Made by a program: the position numbers and the translations under genes. Below are positions 7,466-11,914 of a stretch of 11,914 nt of DNA, one piece after another. Numbering within the stretch: position 1 is the first letter of the stretch; the number at the start of each line of letters is the position of its first letter. The stretch lies in assembly GCA_030615145.1 (NCBI GenBank), contig JAUWZT010000102.1, forward strand, positions 1-11,914. The letters run 5' to 3'. The notes beneath the pieces were generated by a model. It had not been told where the DNA came from, did not search any database, and saw only the letters and a list, made by a program, of their open reading frames with translations. Source of the DNA: Promethearchaeota archaeon (lineage in GTDB: Archaea > Asgardarchaeota > Lokiarchaeia > Sigyniarchaeales > SOKP01).

Positions 7466-7939
7466 TTGAGTTATTCTAAGGACGAACGCACTTTAAAAAA
7501 AATTTTGAACGAGATTATTAATAGTACGCCAGGGTTAAAATACGCTATAATCATAGACGATACTGGAATAACTATTGTTAATGAGTCTAAATTCATTCTA
7601 AAGTCTTCCAAAGATGACATCTCCGTCGAAAAAATTGGAGCAATTGGAGGCGCAGTGTTCACCGCTGGCGAAGAACAAGGGTACATCCTCGGTTATGGAA
7701 ACATTCACCTACAAATCACTGAGTATATTAAAGGGATGATTTTTTCGATAAAAGCGGGTAAAGGAGTGTTATGCGTTGCTTCAGATAAAAATATTCAAAT
7801 AGGGCTTGTAAGAGCGATAATGAACAAGTATTCGCCAAAGATTGCAGTAATTTTGAACCGATACCTTCAAGCAGAGGATGGAGAAATCAATAAAGAGTTG
7901 AAAGAACTCTTTAATTCGGACACGATTAGCCTTTTGTGA
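7466..7939 (+). CDS. Roadblock/LC7 domain protein
   Basis: Cytosolic Roadblock/LC7-family protein of 157 residues. In bacteria and eukaryotes this fold dimerises and regulates or scaffolds Ras-like GTPases (MglB, dynein and Ragulator light chains). Visible features: N-terminal helix (TLKKILNEIINSTPGLKY), strand-turn-strand (YAIIIDDTGITIVNES), a central helix (VEKIGAIGGAVFTAGEEQ), a strand (HLQITEYIKGMIFSIKAG) and the strand GVLCVASDKN followed by a C-terminal helix (IGLVRAIMNKYS). The ~30 residues after that helix form an acidic extension. The start is TTG 7466, with AAAGGT at 7452-7457 and an 8-nt spacer. A TATA-like stretch, ACTATATAATTAATA, lies near 7357. The GTPase partner is not in the window. 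The gene is last in the plus-strand cluster and faces the cbi genes. Confidence 0.87.
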   Translation: MSYSKDERTLKKILNEIINSTPGLKYAIIIDDTGITIVNESKFILKSSKDDISVEKIGAIGGAVFTAGEEQGYILGYGNIHLQITEYIKGMIFSIKAGKGVLCVASDKNIQIGLVRAIMNKYSPKIAVILNRYLQAEDGEINKELKELFNSDTISLL

Positions 7940-7942
7940 TGA

Positions 7943-7973
7943 ATATTCTTTTCTCTTTTTGAAGTAAGAATAT
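7943..7973 (+). terminator. Probable terminator hairpin after Roadblock gene
   Basis: An 8-bp perfect stem (ATATTCTT at 7943-7950, AAGAATAT at 7966-7973) encloses a pyrimidine-rich loop containing TTCTCTTTTT. It begins 4 nt after the stop codon. T-rich tracts are the usual archaeal termination signal; the stem is all but one pair A-T, so it is weak. Confidence 0.45.
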
Positions 7974-8067
7974 ATTGCTTTTAAAATCAGCATATATTGT
8001 TGCCTAGTAACACTAACACTTTTTATCATTTAATGGTTATTCCATAAAATCAAATAAGTTCTCTCGT

Positions 8068-8158
8068 GCTAGGCGGTAATTTCTATGCCTTTTTGGGGCA
8101 TAATCATATCTGCACGCTGGGTGCTGACTCGAATCTCATCGCATGGTATTACCTTAGC
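8068..8158 (-). ncRNA. Candidate structured RNA, branched fold, strand uncertain
   Basis: The outer arms GCTAGGCGGTAAT (8068-8080) and ATTACCTTAGC (8148-8158) can pair as about 10 base pairs with a small bulge. Inside lie two perfect hairpins: TATGCC (8084-8089) with GGCATA (8097-8102) around a 7-nt loop, and GCAC (8112-8115) with GTGC (8121-8124) around a 5-nt loop. This makes a multi-helix junction of roughly 90 nt. The fold exists on both strands; minus is chosen only because a TATA-like box lies upstream on that strand. It matches no RNA family I know. The first hairpin resembles a tRNA anticodon arm, but no T-arm follows. Confidence 0.3.
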
Positions 8159-8296
8159 TTGATTAAGAGCCCATTTTTGATGCAGTAAATTGTTGATTAA
8201 TAAACTCAGGATGTTTGCATAAGTTTGCACACGTAATCACGGGTTATCATACGTGACCTCGAATATGCGAATGTTCCATCATCATTTTTCCCATGT

Positions 8297-8308
8297 AATA
8301 ATATAAAA
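8297..8308 (-). promoter_or_regulatory. TATA-like box for a minus-strand transcript over the island
   Basis: On the minus strand this reads TTTTATATTATT, a fair archaeal box A, downstream of the cbiO stop codon. The expected start is about 25 nt further on, near 8277, so the transcript would begin at the edge of the GC-rich island. A T6 run just upstream on the same strand, near 8317-8322, could end the cbiQO message first. Confidence 0.35.
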
Positions 8309-8350
8309 GCCGAGTTAAAAAATTTATTCTATTTAAGTGGGAAATTTAAT

Positions 8351-9100
8351 TTACTTTTTGTTAAGAAGATTTAAAATATCTTCGTAAGATCCTAAGAGCT
8401 TTTTAATTTTGGGGCTGTTTAATCCTTCTTCTATGTTACCTTCGAAAACTGCCTCTCCATCGTTTAATACAAGCACTCTATCCGCCCAATGTTCTATAAA
8501 AAAAAGATTATGAGTAGTGAACAAAATACTCATCTTTTCTTCTTTTCTAAGGGTTTCTAATATTTTTAGATGGTTATAAATCGATCTAAAATCGAGATTT
8601 GCGAATGGCTCGTCTAAAATTAACAATTTAGGCTTCATAACCAGTAATCCTGCCAAAGCAGCTCGCTTTTTTTGACCCCAAGATAAATCATACGGAGAAA
8701 ATTTTCTATATTCTGTTAAGTTAACTGCTTCGAGCGCCCATTTAACTCTCTTTTTCACTTCTTCTTCTTCAAGGCCAAGATTTCTCGCTCCAAAACCTAC
8801 ATCTTCTTCAATTGTTGGCGCAAATAATTGGTCGTCAGGGTTTTGAAATAAAAAACCAATTCTTTGTCTAAGCTTCCACAATTGATTTTTATCTCTGGTT
8901 AAAATTTCGTTAAATATTTTAATGGTTCCAGATTTAGGTTTTAGCAAGCCAACCAACAATCTTAGCAACGTAGTTTTACCAGACCCATTGTTCCCTGTTA
9001 AAGCATAGATTGAATTTTCTTCTATGGTCAACGATAAATCTTTTACGGAAAAATTTGAATTATACTCAAAGTTCACATTTTTAACTTCTACGAGAGGAAT
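8351..9100 (-). CDS. cbiO: ECF cobalt/nickel importer ATPase CbiO
   Basis: ATP-binding subunit that powers the CbiMNQO-type metal importer at the inner face of the membrane. It is 249 residues from ATT 9100. The Walker A GNNGSGKTT is at about residues 36-44, the Q-loop is in FQNPDDQLF, the ABC signature reads LSWGQKKRAALAG, the Walker B LLILDEP, the D-loop ANLD and the switch His is in FTTHN. Start: the only canonical start before the fold is GTG 9076, which would remove the first beta-strand (LVEVKNVNFEY) that every CbiO has. The frame is open further upstream to a TAA but contains no ATG, GTG or TTG; two ATT codons (9103, 9100) lie behind a perfect GGAGGT at 9110-9115. I chose 9100, whose 9-nt spacing matches other genes here. 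It overlaps the end of cbiQ by 13 nt, so the two are co-translated. Confidence 0.93.
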   Translation of the reverse strand: MPLVEVKNVNFEYNSNFSVKDLSLTIEENSIYALTGNNGSGKTTLLRLLVGLLKPKSGTIKIFNEILTRDKNQLWKLRQRIGFLFQNPDDQLFAPTIEEDVGFGARNLGLEEEEVKKRVKWALEAVNLTEYRKFSPYDLSWGQKKRAALAGLLVMKPKLLILDEPFANLDFRSIYNHLKILETLRKEEKMSILFTTHNLFFIEHWADRVLVLNDGEAVFEGNIEEGLNSPKIKKLLGSYEDILNLLNKK

Positions 9101-9894
9101 AATTTGAAAACCTCCATATATATTTGTTCTAAATTAATAAAATAGATGAAATAAATTACGATGCTTAAAAATATAACCACGATTGATATATCTACAAACT
9201 TTATTTTTTTTGAAGCAAAAGTGATTTTACCAGAAAAACCCCTCATTTTTAAACTCTCGTACAATCTTTCGCTTCTCTCCATGTTGTTTACTACATTCTT
9301 TCCCATTATAAATCCATGTGTCTTAAGCCTACGCCAATACGATGTGATGTTTTTCCCCCTTAAATCTTGTGCTTCCAATATCTTTCTATTTGATTTTGCG
9401 AGAATTGGTATGTAATGAAGCATAATAACAATGCTTCCAATAAAAAATGAGGGAATTGCTCTGAGTTTAGTTAAAGCTTCAATAAATTCTGAATAGGTTA
9501 AAGACATGAAGAATGTTAGAAATACAAACATAGACCCAATAATTCGAAAAAATAAAGTTGTAGCAAAAATTAAACCTTCTTTATAAATATTAAGCGAGAT
9601 TCCAATATTTAATTGATAAATTACGGTGTTTCCAACGTATAAAGGTACAAAAATCGTAATAAGTAGGATAAAAGGAAGTAACGCTTTAAGTTTTGAAAGA
9701 ATCTTTGCTAGATGTAAGCGAAACACTAAATTAAAAATTAAAACGACCAATATTATTGTAACGACTAAATAAACATCGTTTATAATTAGGAAAGGGAGGA
9801 CAAAAATGAACGGGAGGATAAAACGAATTAGGGGATGAATCTTATTCAAAAAGTTTTTCTCATCTTCGTGTTTAAAAGGCAATTCTATGTCCAA
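9088..9894 (-). CDS. cbiQ: ECF cobalt/nickel importer transmembrane subunit CbiQ
   Basis: Membrane coupling (T) subunit linking the CbiO ATPase to the substrate-binding CbiM. It has 268 residues, normal for the family. About five or six hydrophobic segments are visible, at roughly residues 24-60, 70-92, 108-130, 148-165 and 238-258. The cytoplasmic region carries both coupling motifs of the family, here LEAQDLRGK and ESLKMRGFSG, corresponding to the paired Ala-Arg-Gly helices that dock on the ATPase. The start is TTG 9894, with GGGAG at 9905-9909 10 nt upstream. The promoter is probably the minus-strand TATA box near 9945-9958. It is the first gene of a cbiQ-cbiO unit divergent from cbiM-cbiN, so the importer is encoded by two transcripts with a shared control region. 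Confidence 0.92.
   Translation of the reverse strand: MDIELPFKHEDEKNFLNKIHPLIRFILPFIFVLPFLIINDVYLVVTIILVVLIFNLVFRLHLAKILSKLKALLPFILLITIFVPLYVGNTVIYQLNIGISLNIYKEGLIFATTLFFRIIGSMFVFLTFFMSLTYSEFIEALTKLRAIPSFFIGSIVIMLHYIPILAKSNRKILEAQDLRGKNITSYWRRLKTHGFIMGKNVVNNMERSERLYESLKMRGFSGKITFASKKIKFVDISIVVIFLSIVIYFIYFINLEQIYMEVFKLFLS
9098..9115 (-). promoter_or_regulatory. SD motif and proposed ATT start of cbiO
   Basis: On the minus strand GGAGGT (9115-9110), embedded in the last codons of cbiQ, is followed by TTTCAA and then ATT ATT in the cbiO frame. Other genes in the window have 8-10 nt between this motif and their start, which picks the second ATT at 9100. Confidence 0.6.
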
Positions 9895-9927
9895 TTTTTT
9901 TAATCTCCCTTAATCTATACTATTTAG

Positions 9928-9981
9928 CGCAATTCGTAGCATTATTCTTTATATATTAATCTCTGAAAGCTACATTTTGCG
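9928..9981. promoter_or_regulatory. Inverted repeat flanking the cbiQO TATA box (operator candidate)
   Basis: The arms CGCAATTCGTAGC (9928-9940) and GCTACATTTTGCG (9969-9981) are inverted copies matching at 10 of 13 positions, as CGCAA-N3-GTAGC against GCTAC-N3-TTGCG. They enclose the minus-strand TATA-like box TTAATATATAAAG at about 9946-9958. The arm centres are 41 bp apart, close to four helical turns. The arms carry most of the G and C in an otherwise AT-rich spacer, which argues against chance. The predicted cbiQ transcript starts near the outer arm, so the site would act as DNA rather than as an RNA hairpin. A metal-sensing repressor is the obvious candidate, but none is encoded here. 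Confidence 0.5.
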
Positions 9982-10001
9982 GTTTCATACTATTTTATAA
10001 A

Positions 10002-10041
10002 TTTATCATATCGTTTATAAATAATACTAAATTATGATAAA
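10002..10041. promoter_or_regulatory. Inverted repeat flanking the cbiMN TATA box (operator candidate)
   Basis: A perfect 9-bp inverted repeat, TTTATCATA (10002-10010) and TATGATAAA (10033-10041), encloses TTTATAAATAA (about 10014-10024), the best TATA box for cbiM. The arm centres are 31 bp apart, about three turns. The half-site recalls the TCATA/TATGA half-sites of NikR-type regulators, but in a different arrangement and spacing. Each arm has only one G-C pair, so chance is less easily excluded than for the neighbouring repeat. Confidence 0.4.
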
Positions 10042-10094
10042 ATATTATTCATAACAAAAAAATTAATCGATAATAAAATATAGGTAAATAAAAA

Positions 10095-10766
10095 ATGCAT
10101 ATACCAGATGGATTATTAGATCCAATCACAACTATAGTGCTCTGGATTGTTACAATTGCTATTATGATTCTAGGATATTTTAGAATGGGCAAAATGTTTG
10201 AAAAAGAAGATTCTGAAAAGATGATTCCCTATATTGGAGTATTAGCAGCAGTTATTTTTGCGTTTCAATTTGTTAACTATCCAGTTCCAGGAGGAACCTC
10301 CGGTCATTTGGTTGGAGGGACTTTAGTAGCTATTATACTTGGTCCTTGGGCGTCCGTTATAGTTATGTTTTTAATTTTAGTTATTCAAAGCCTTTTTGGG
10401 GACGGGGGGATTACCGCGTTGGGACCAAATGCCTTTAATATGGGGATAATTGGTGGTATTGTAGGATTTTATATAGTGGTGTTGCTTGTACGGCTTTTTA
10501 ATAAAACATCGCTTAAAAAAGAATTAAAAGTGACAATCGCAACTGCTATTGGATCTTACATCGCAATTGTCTTGGCTTCTTTCATTTGTGGCATCGAGAT
10601 TGGTATTGGTGGCGCGATTCCAATGGAAATTGCCATTCCTGCTATGGTTTTCTGGCATCTTATAATAGGTATTGGGGAAGCAATAATTTCTGCTTTAATT
10701 GTTTCTTATATCTATAAAACAAAACCAGATTTTATTTTAACTGAATCAATTTTGGGGGTAAAATAA
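10095..10766 (+). CDS. cbiM: ECF cobalt/nickel importer substrate-binding subunit CbiM/NikM
   Basis: Integral membrane substrate-capture subunit, 223 residues. The mature N-terminus MHIPDGLLDP is the family hallmark: the free amino group and His2 bind the metal, so the start at 10095 must be exact. A second conserved block, PVPGGTSGHLVGG, supplies another ligand His. About six or seven membrane segments follow, with FGDGGITALGPNAFNMG as a further family motif. MHIPDG is more like nickel-type NikM than the MHIMEG of many cobalt CbiM proteins, so nickel is a real possibility; the symbol is given for the family. AGGT (10082-10085) precedes the ATG by 9 nt. Only 3 nt separate its stop from cbiN. 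Confidence 0.92.
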   Translation: MHIPDGLLDPITTIVLWIVTIAIMILGYFRMGKMFEKEDSEKMIPYIGVLAAVIFAFQFVNYPVPGGTSGHLVGGTLVAIILGPWASVIVMFLILVIQSLFGDGGITALGPNAFNMGIIGGIVGFYIVVLLVRLFNKTSLKKELKVTIATAIGSYIAIVLASFICGIEIGIGGAIPMEIAIPAMVFWHLIIGIGEAIISALIVSYIYKTKPDFILTESILGVK

Positions 10767-10769
10767 AGG

Positions 10770-11078
10770 ATGGTTGAAATTAGTAGATATAAATGGCCTT
10801 TAATCACGGTAATCGTCGTAGTTGCGGCACTAATGTTTGTGATAGCAGTAGGATTTACAATTGGATTTCTTTCAGAAAACCCAGATGGTTTAGAAAGAGT
10901 TTTAATCGACATTAATGGCGAAGAGTGGCTCGAGAATTTGATTTCTCCTTGGACTCCTATCCTAAGTTGGGTTACTAACGATTATGTTGCAGGGATTATT
11001 GGTGTCGTTCTTTCTATAGCTATCATGACTGGTGTTTTTTACTTAATAACATATTTGAAGAAAAGAGACACGAAGTAA
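10770..11078 (+). CDS. cbiN: CbiN-like accessory subunit with PDGLE motif
   Basis: Small membrane protein of 102 residues that partners CbiM/NikM in group I ECF importers. There are two membrane helices, at about residues 9-33 and 76-95, with a loop between carrying ENPDGLERV, the PDGLE signature of the CbiN/NikN-like component, and a short hydrophobic stretch with SPWTPILSW. This 'helix-loop-helix with PDGLE' plan fits the family; many relatives have it fused to CbiM, whereas here it is separate. The ATG at 10770 lies 3 nt after cbiM, with GGGGGT (10754-10759) inside the last cbiM codons as the SD motif 10 nt ahead, implying translational coupling. Confidence 0.87.
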   Translation: MVEISRYKWPLITVIVVVAALMFVIAVGFTIGFLSENPDGLERVLIDINGEEWLENLISPWTPILSWVTNDYVAGIIGVVLSIAIMTGVFYLITYLKKRDTK

Positions 11079-11104
11079 TAGAAATTTTTAATAAAAAAAA
11101 GAGG

Positions 11105-11148
11105 AAAGGAAAACATTTTCCCTTTTGATTTGATGTAAATTTTTTTTT
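11105..11148. terminator. Terminator between convergent cbiN and NapH-like gene
   Basis: AAAGGAAA (from 11105) can pair with TTTCCCTTT (to about 11125) with one bulged C, followed by a run of nine T at 11140-11148. The gap between the two converging stop codons is only 80 nt, so this probably ends cbiMN transcription. The A/G tract before the stem gives minus-strand transcripts pyrimidine runs, so it may also serve the opposite gene. Confidence 0.5.
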
Positions 11149-11158
11149 CTTTTAACTT

Positions 11159-11899
11159 TTATTTAATTCTTTTTTTCCACTTCCATGCAGTAATAATAGC
11201 TCCTTGTTGACATGTTTGCACGCAGTTTCCACATAAGATGCACTCTGTATTATTCACTGAATCCTTCTGTACCATTTTTGTAACTTTAAGACTCATGGGG
11301 CATGATTTTTCGCACAAGTGACATTCAATACATTTCTCAGAATCTGCTTCGAGATGATACGATGGCCATTTGAAATAGTTTTTTATCTTTGTTCCAATTA
11401 TCATAAAAGGAGCCATCCAACAAATATAATGACACCCCGCTCTTTTTCCAGAGATGAATGTTATAACAAGAAATAGAAAAACAACAATAAGATAAATAAT
11501 GTATGCTTCAGGGCGATCAACAGAAATTCCAGAATCTGTGAGATGAAAAAAATTAATGGAAGTATACCCACCCGCGATGATCGAAAAAATTGCAATCATT
11601 CCTAACCAAGGCACCCATATTGCGTATTTTATTAAATTTCTCTTCCCACCTTTAGTTTTTTTATCTTGTACCATCCCCCCAAATTCCATTAATCCACCTG
11701 CGGGGCATAAATAAGCGCAGAAAGATCTCCCAAAAACAAGTGATGTAACGAACAGAAGAATGAAAACGATAAAACTGCCATTTATTATACCTTGCATTGC
11801 TCCGTCTATAATAACATATGGAGAAAAATAGTTTAGTGTTATTGGAAATAATAACAGAGATGTAAAAAGCAAACCTTTTCTTAATTTTTGATTTGGCAT
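11159..11899 (-). CDS. NapH/MauN-type membrane 4Fe-4S ferredoxin
   Basis: Membrane-bound iron-sulfur electron-transfer protein of 246 residues. Four or five hydrophobic helices occupy about residues 8-58, 92-112 and 130-155. Two cysteine motifs of the NapH/YccM/NosR membrane type (FGRSFCAYLCPAGG; GKRAGCHYICWMAP) sit at the ends of membrane helices. The C-terminal cytoplasmic part is a two-cluster ferredoxin: CIECHLCEKSCP and CILCGNCVQTCQQG. Such proteins pass electrons between quinone or thiol pools and soluble partners; the partner here is unknown. The start at ATG 11899 follows GTGA (11908-11905) by 5 nt; GTG 11908 is in frame but forms that SD motif. It is convergent with cbiN; a link to the metal importer is not shown by the sequence. 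Its own promoter lies beyond the window. Confidence 0.88.
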   Translation of the reverse strand: MPNQKLRKGLLFTSLLLFPITLNYFSPYVIIDGAMQGIINGSFIVFILLFVTSLVFGRSFCAYLCPAGGLMEFGGMVQDKKTKGGKRNLIKYAIWVPWLGMIAIFSIIAGGYTSINFFHLTDSGISVDRPEAYIIYLIVVFLFLVITFISGKRAGCHYICWMAPFMIIGTKIKNYFKWPSYHLEADSEKCIECHLCEKSCPMSLKVTKMVQKDSVNNTECILCGNCVQTCQQGAIITAWKWKKRIK

Positions 11900-11914
11900 A
11901 TTTTTCACTTTTTA

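Larger units (their letters stand above)
8041..8340. other. GC-rich non-coding island between Roadblock gene and cbiO
   Basis: Between converging genes, 8061-8280 has about 42% GC by hand count, clearly above the A/T-dominated spacers elsewhere in the window. I recognise no gene, tRNA, SRP RNA (no GGAAG/AGCAGC helix 8) or RNase P RNA (no GAGGAAAGTCC block). It holds several inverted repeats: a multi-branched element at 8068-8158 (separate entry) and a hairpin with CACGTA (8230-8235) pairing TACGTG (8250-8255), which competes with an alternative stem TCACG (8237-8241) with CGTGA (8252-8256). Short ORFs exist on both strands, the longest seen being 53 codons on the minus strand (8069-8230, GTG start, loose GTGA four bases ahead). 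A TATA-like box suggests minus-strand transcription. It may be an unrecognised RNA or a decayed gene. Confidence 0.5.

Noticed and set aside
7781..8029. Minus-strand ORF of 82 codons
   Set aside because: Most of it is antisense to the Roadblock gene, the remainder is AT-rich spacer, and no SD motif or family resemblance is seen.
8084..8102. tRNA-like anticodon arm with a TTT triplet
   Set aside because: The hairpin has a 7-nt loop, but no acceptor stem, D-arm or T-arm can be built around it.
8201..8284. C/D box guide RNA on the minus strand (ATGATGA then CTGA)
   Set aside because: A box C match and a later CTGA exist, but they are about 75 nt apart and no convincing D' and C' pair is found between them.
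8041..8340. SRP RNA, RNase P RNA or cobalamin riboswitch
   Set aside because: The start GCTAGGCGG recalls SRP RNA, but the SRP helix 8 motif, the RNase P conserved blocks and the B12 box are all absent on both strands.
9161..9415. Plus-strand ORF of 84 codons
   Set aside because: It is antisense to cbiQ, whose family motifs and length are intact.
1..11914. CRISPR arrays, insertion sequences, tRNA or rRNA genes
   Set aside because: I looked for regularly spaced repeats, transposase-like ORFs with terminal repeats, and tRNA arms; none was found.

Overview
The window reads as a piece of a low-GC archaeal chromosome, most likely from an Asgard (Lokiarchaeia-like) lineage. The archaeal identity rests on a TFB transcription factor, the two-gene archaeosine pathway (ArcS plus the radical SAM enzyme RaSEA), a Gar1 gene next to tfb, AT-rich TATA-type promoters, and Shine-Dalgarno (SD) motifs of the AGGT/GGTG type with frequent TTG starts. 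The Asgard assignment is an inference from a Roadblock/LC7 protein and a second Roadblock-like protein directly after tfb; such proteins are strikingly abundant in Asgard genomes.

Layout. 1-914 (minus): 5' part of an S-adenosylhomocysteine hydrolase, cut by the window edge. 1075-2034 (plus): a divergent regulator made of two Lrp/AsnC units in tandem. 2131-5293 (plus): arcS and raSEA, overlapping by 23 nt, which together turn preQ0 at tRNA position 15 into archaeosine. 5559-6819 (plus): gar1 and tfb, an RNA-modification and transcription pair. 6934-7939 (plus): two small proteins of Roadblock type. 7940-8350: about 410 nt without a convincing gene, holding an island of about 42% GC with strong inverted-repeat structure. 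8351-11078: a group I energy-coupling (ECF) cobalt/nickel importer split into two divergent units, cbiQ-cbiO (minus) and cbiM-cbiN (plus), around a 200-nt spacer. 11159-11899 (minus): a NapH-type membrane ferredoxin, convergent with cbiN.

Points beyond routine annotation: (1) cbiO, and probably tfb, appear to start at ATT (AUU) codons placed correctly behind SD motifs, because no ATG/GTG/TTG gives a sensible N-terminus. (2) The divergent metal-transport spacer holds two different inverted repeats, each flanking one of the two TATA boxes, which looks like dual operator control. (3) The GC-rich island at about 8060-8280 folds into a multi-branched structure behind a minus-strand TATA box and may be an unrecognised RNA or a decayed gene. 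All identifications come from reading motifs by eye; no database search was run.
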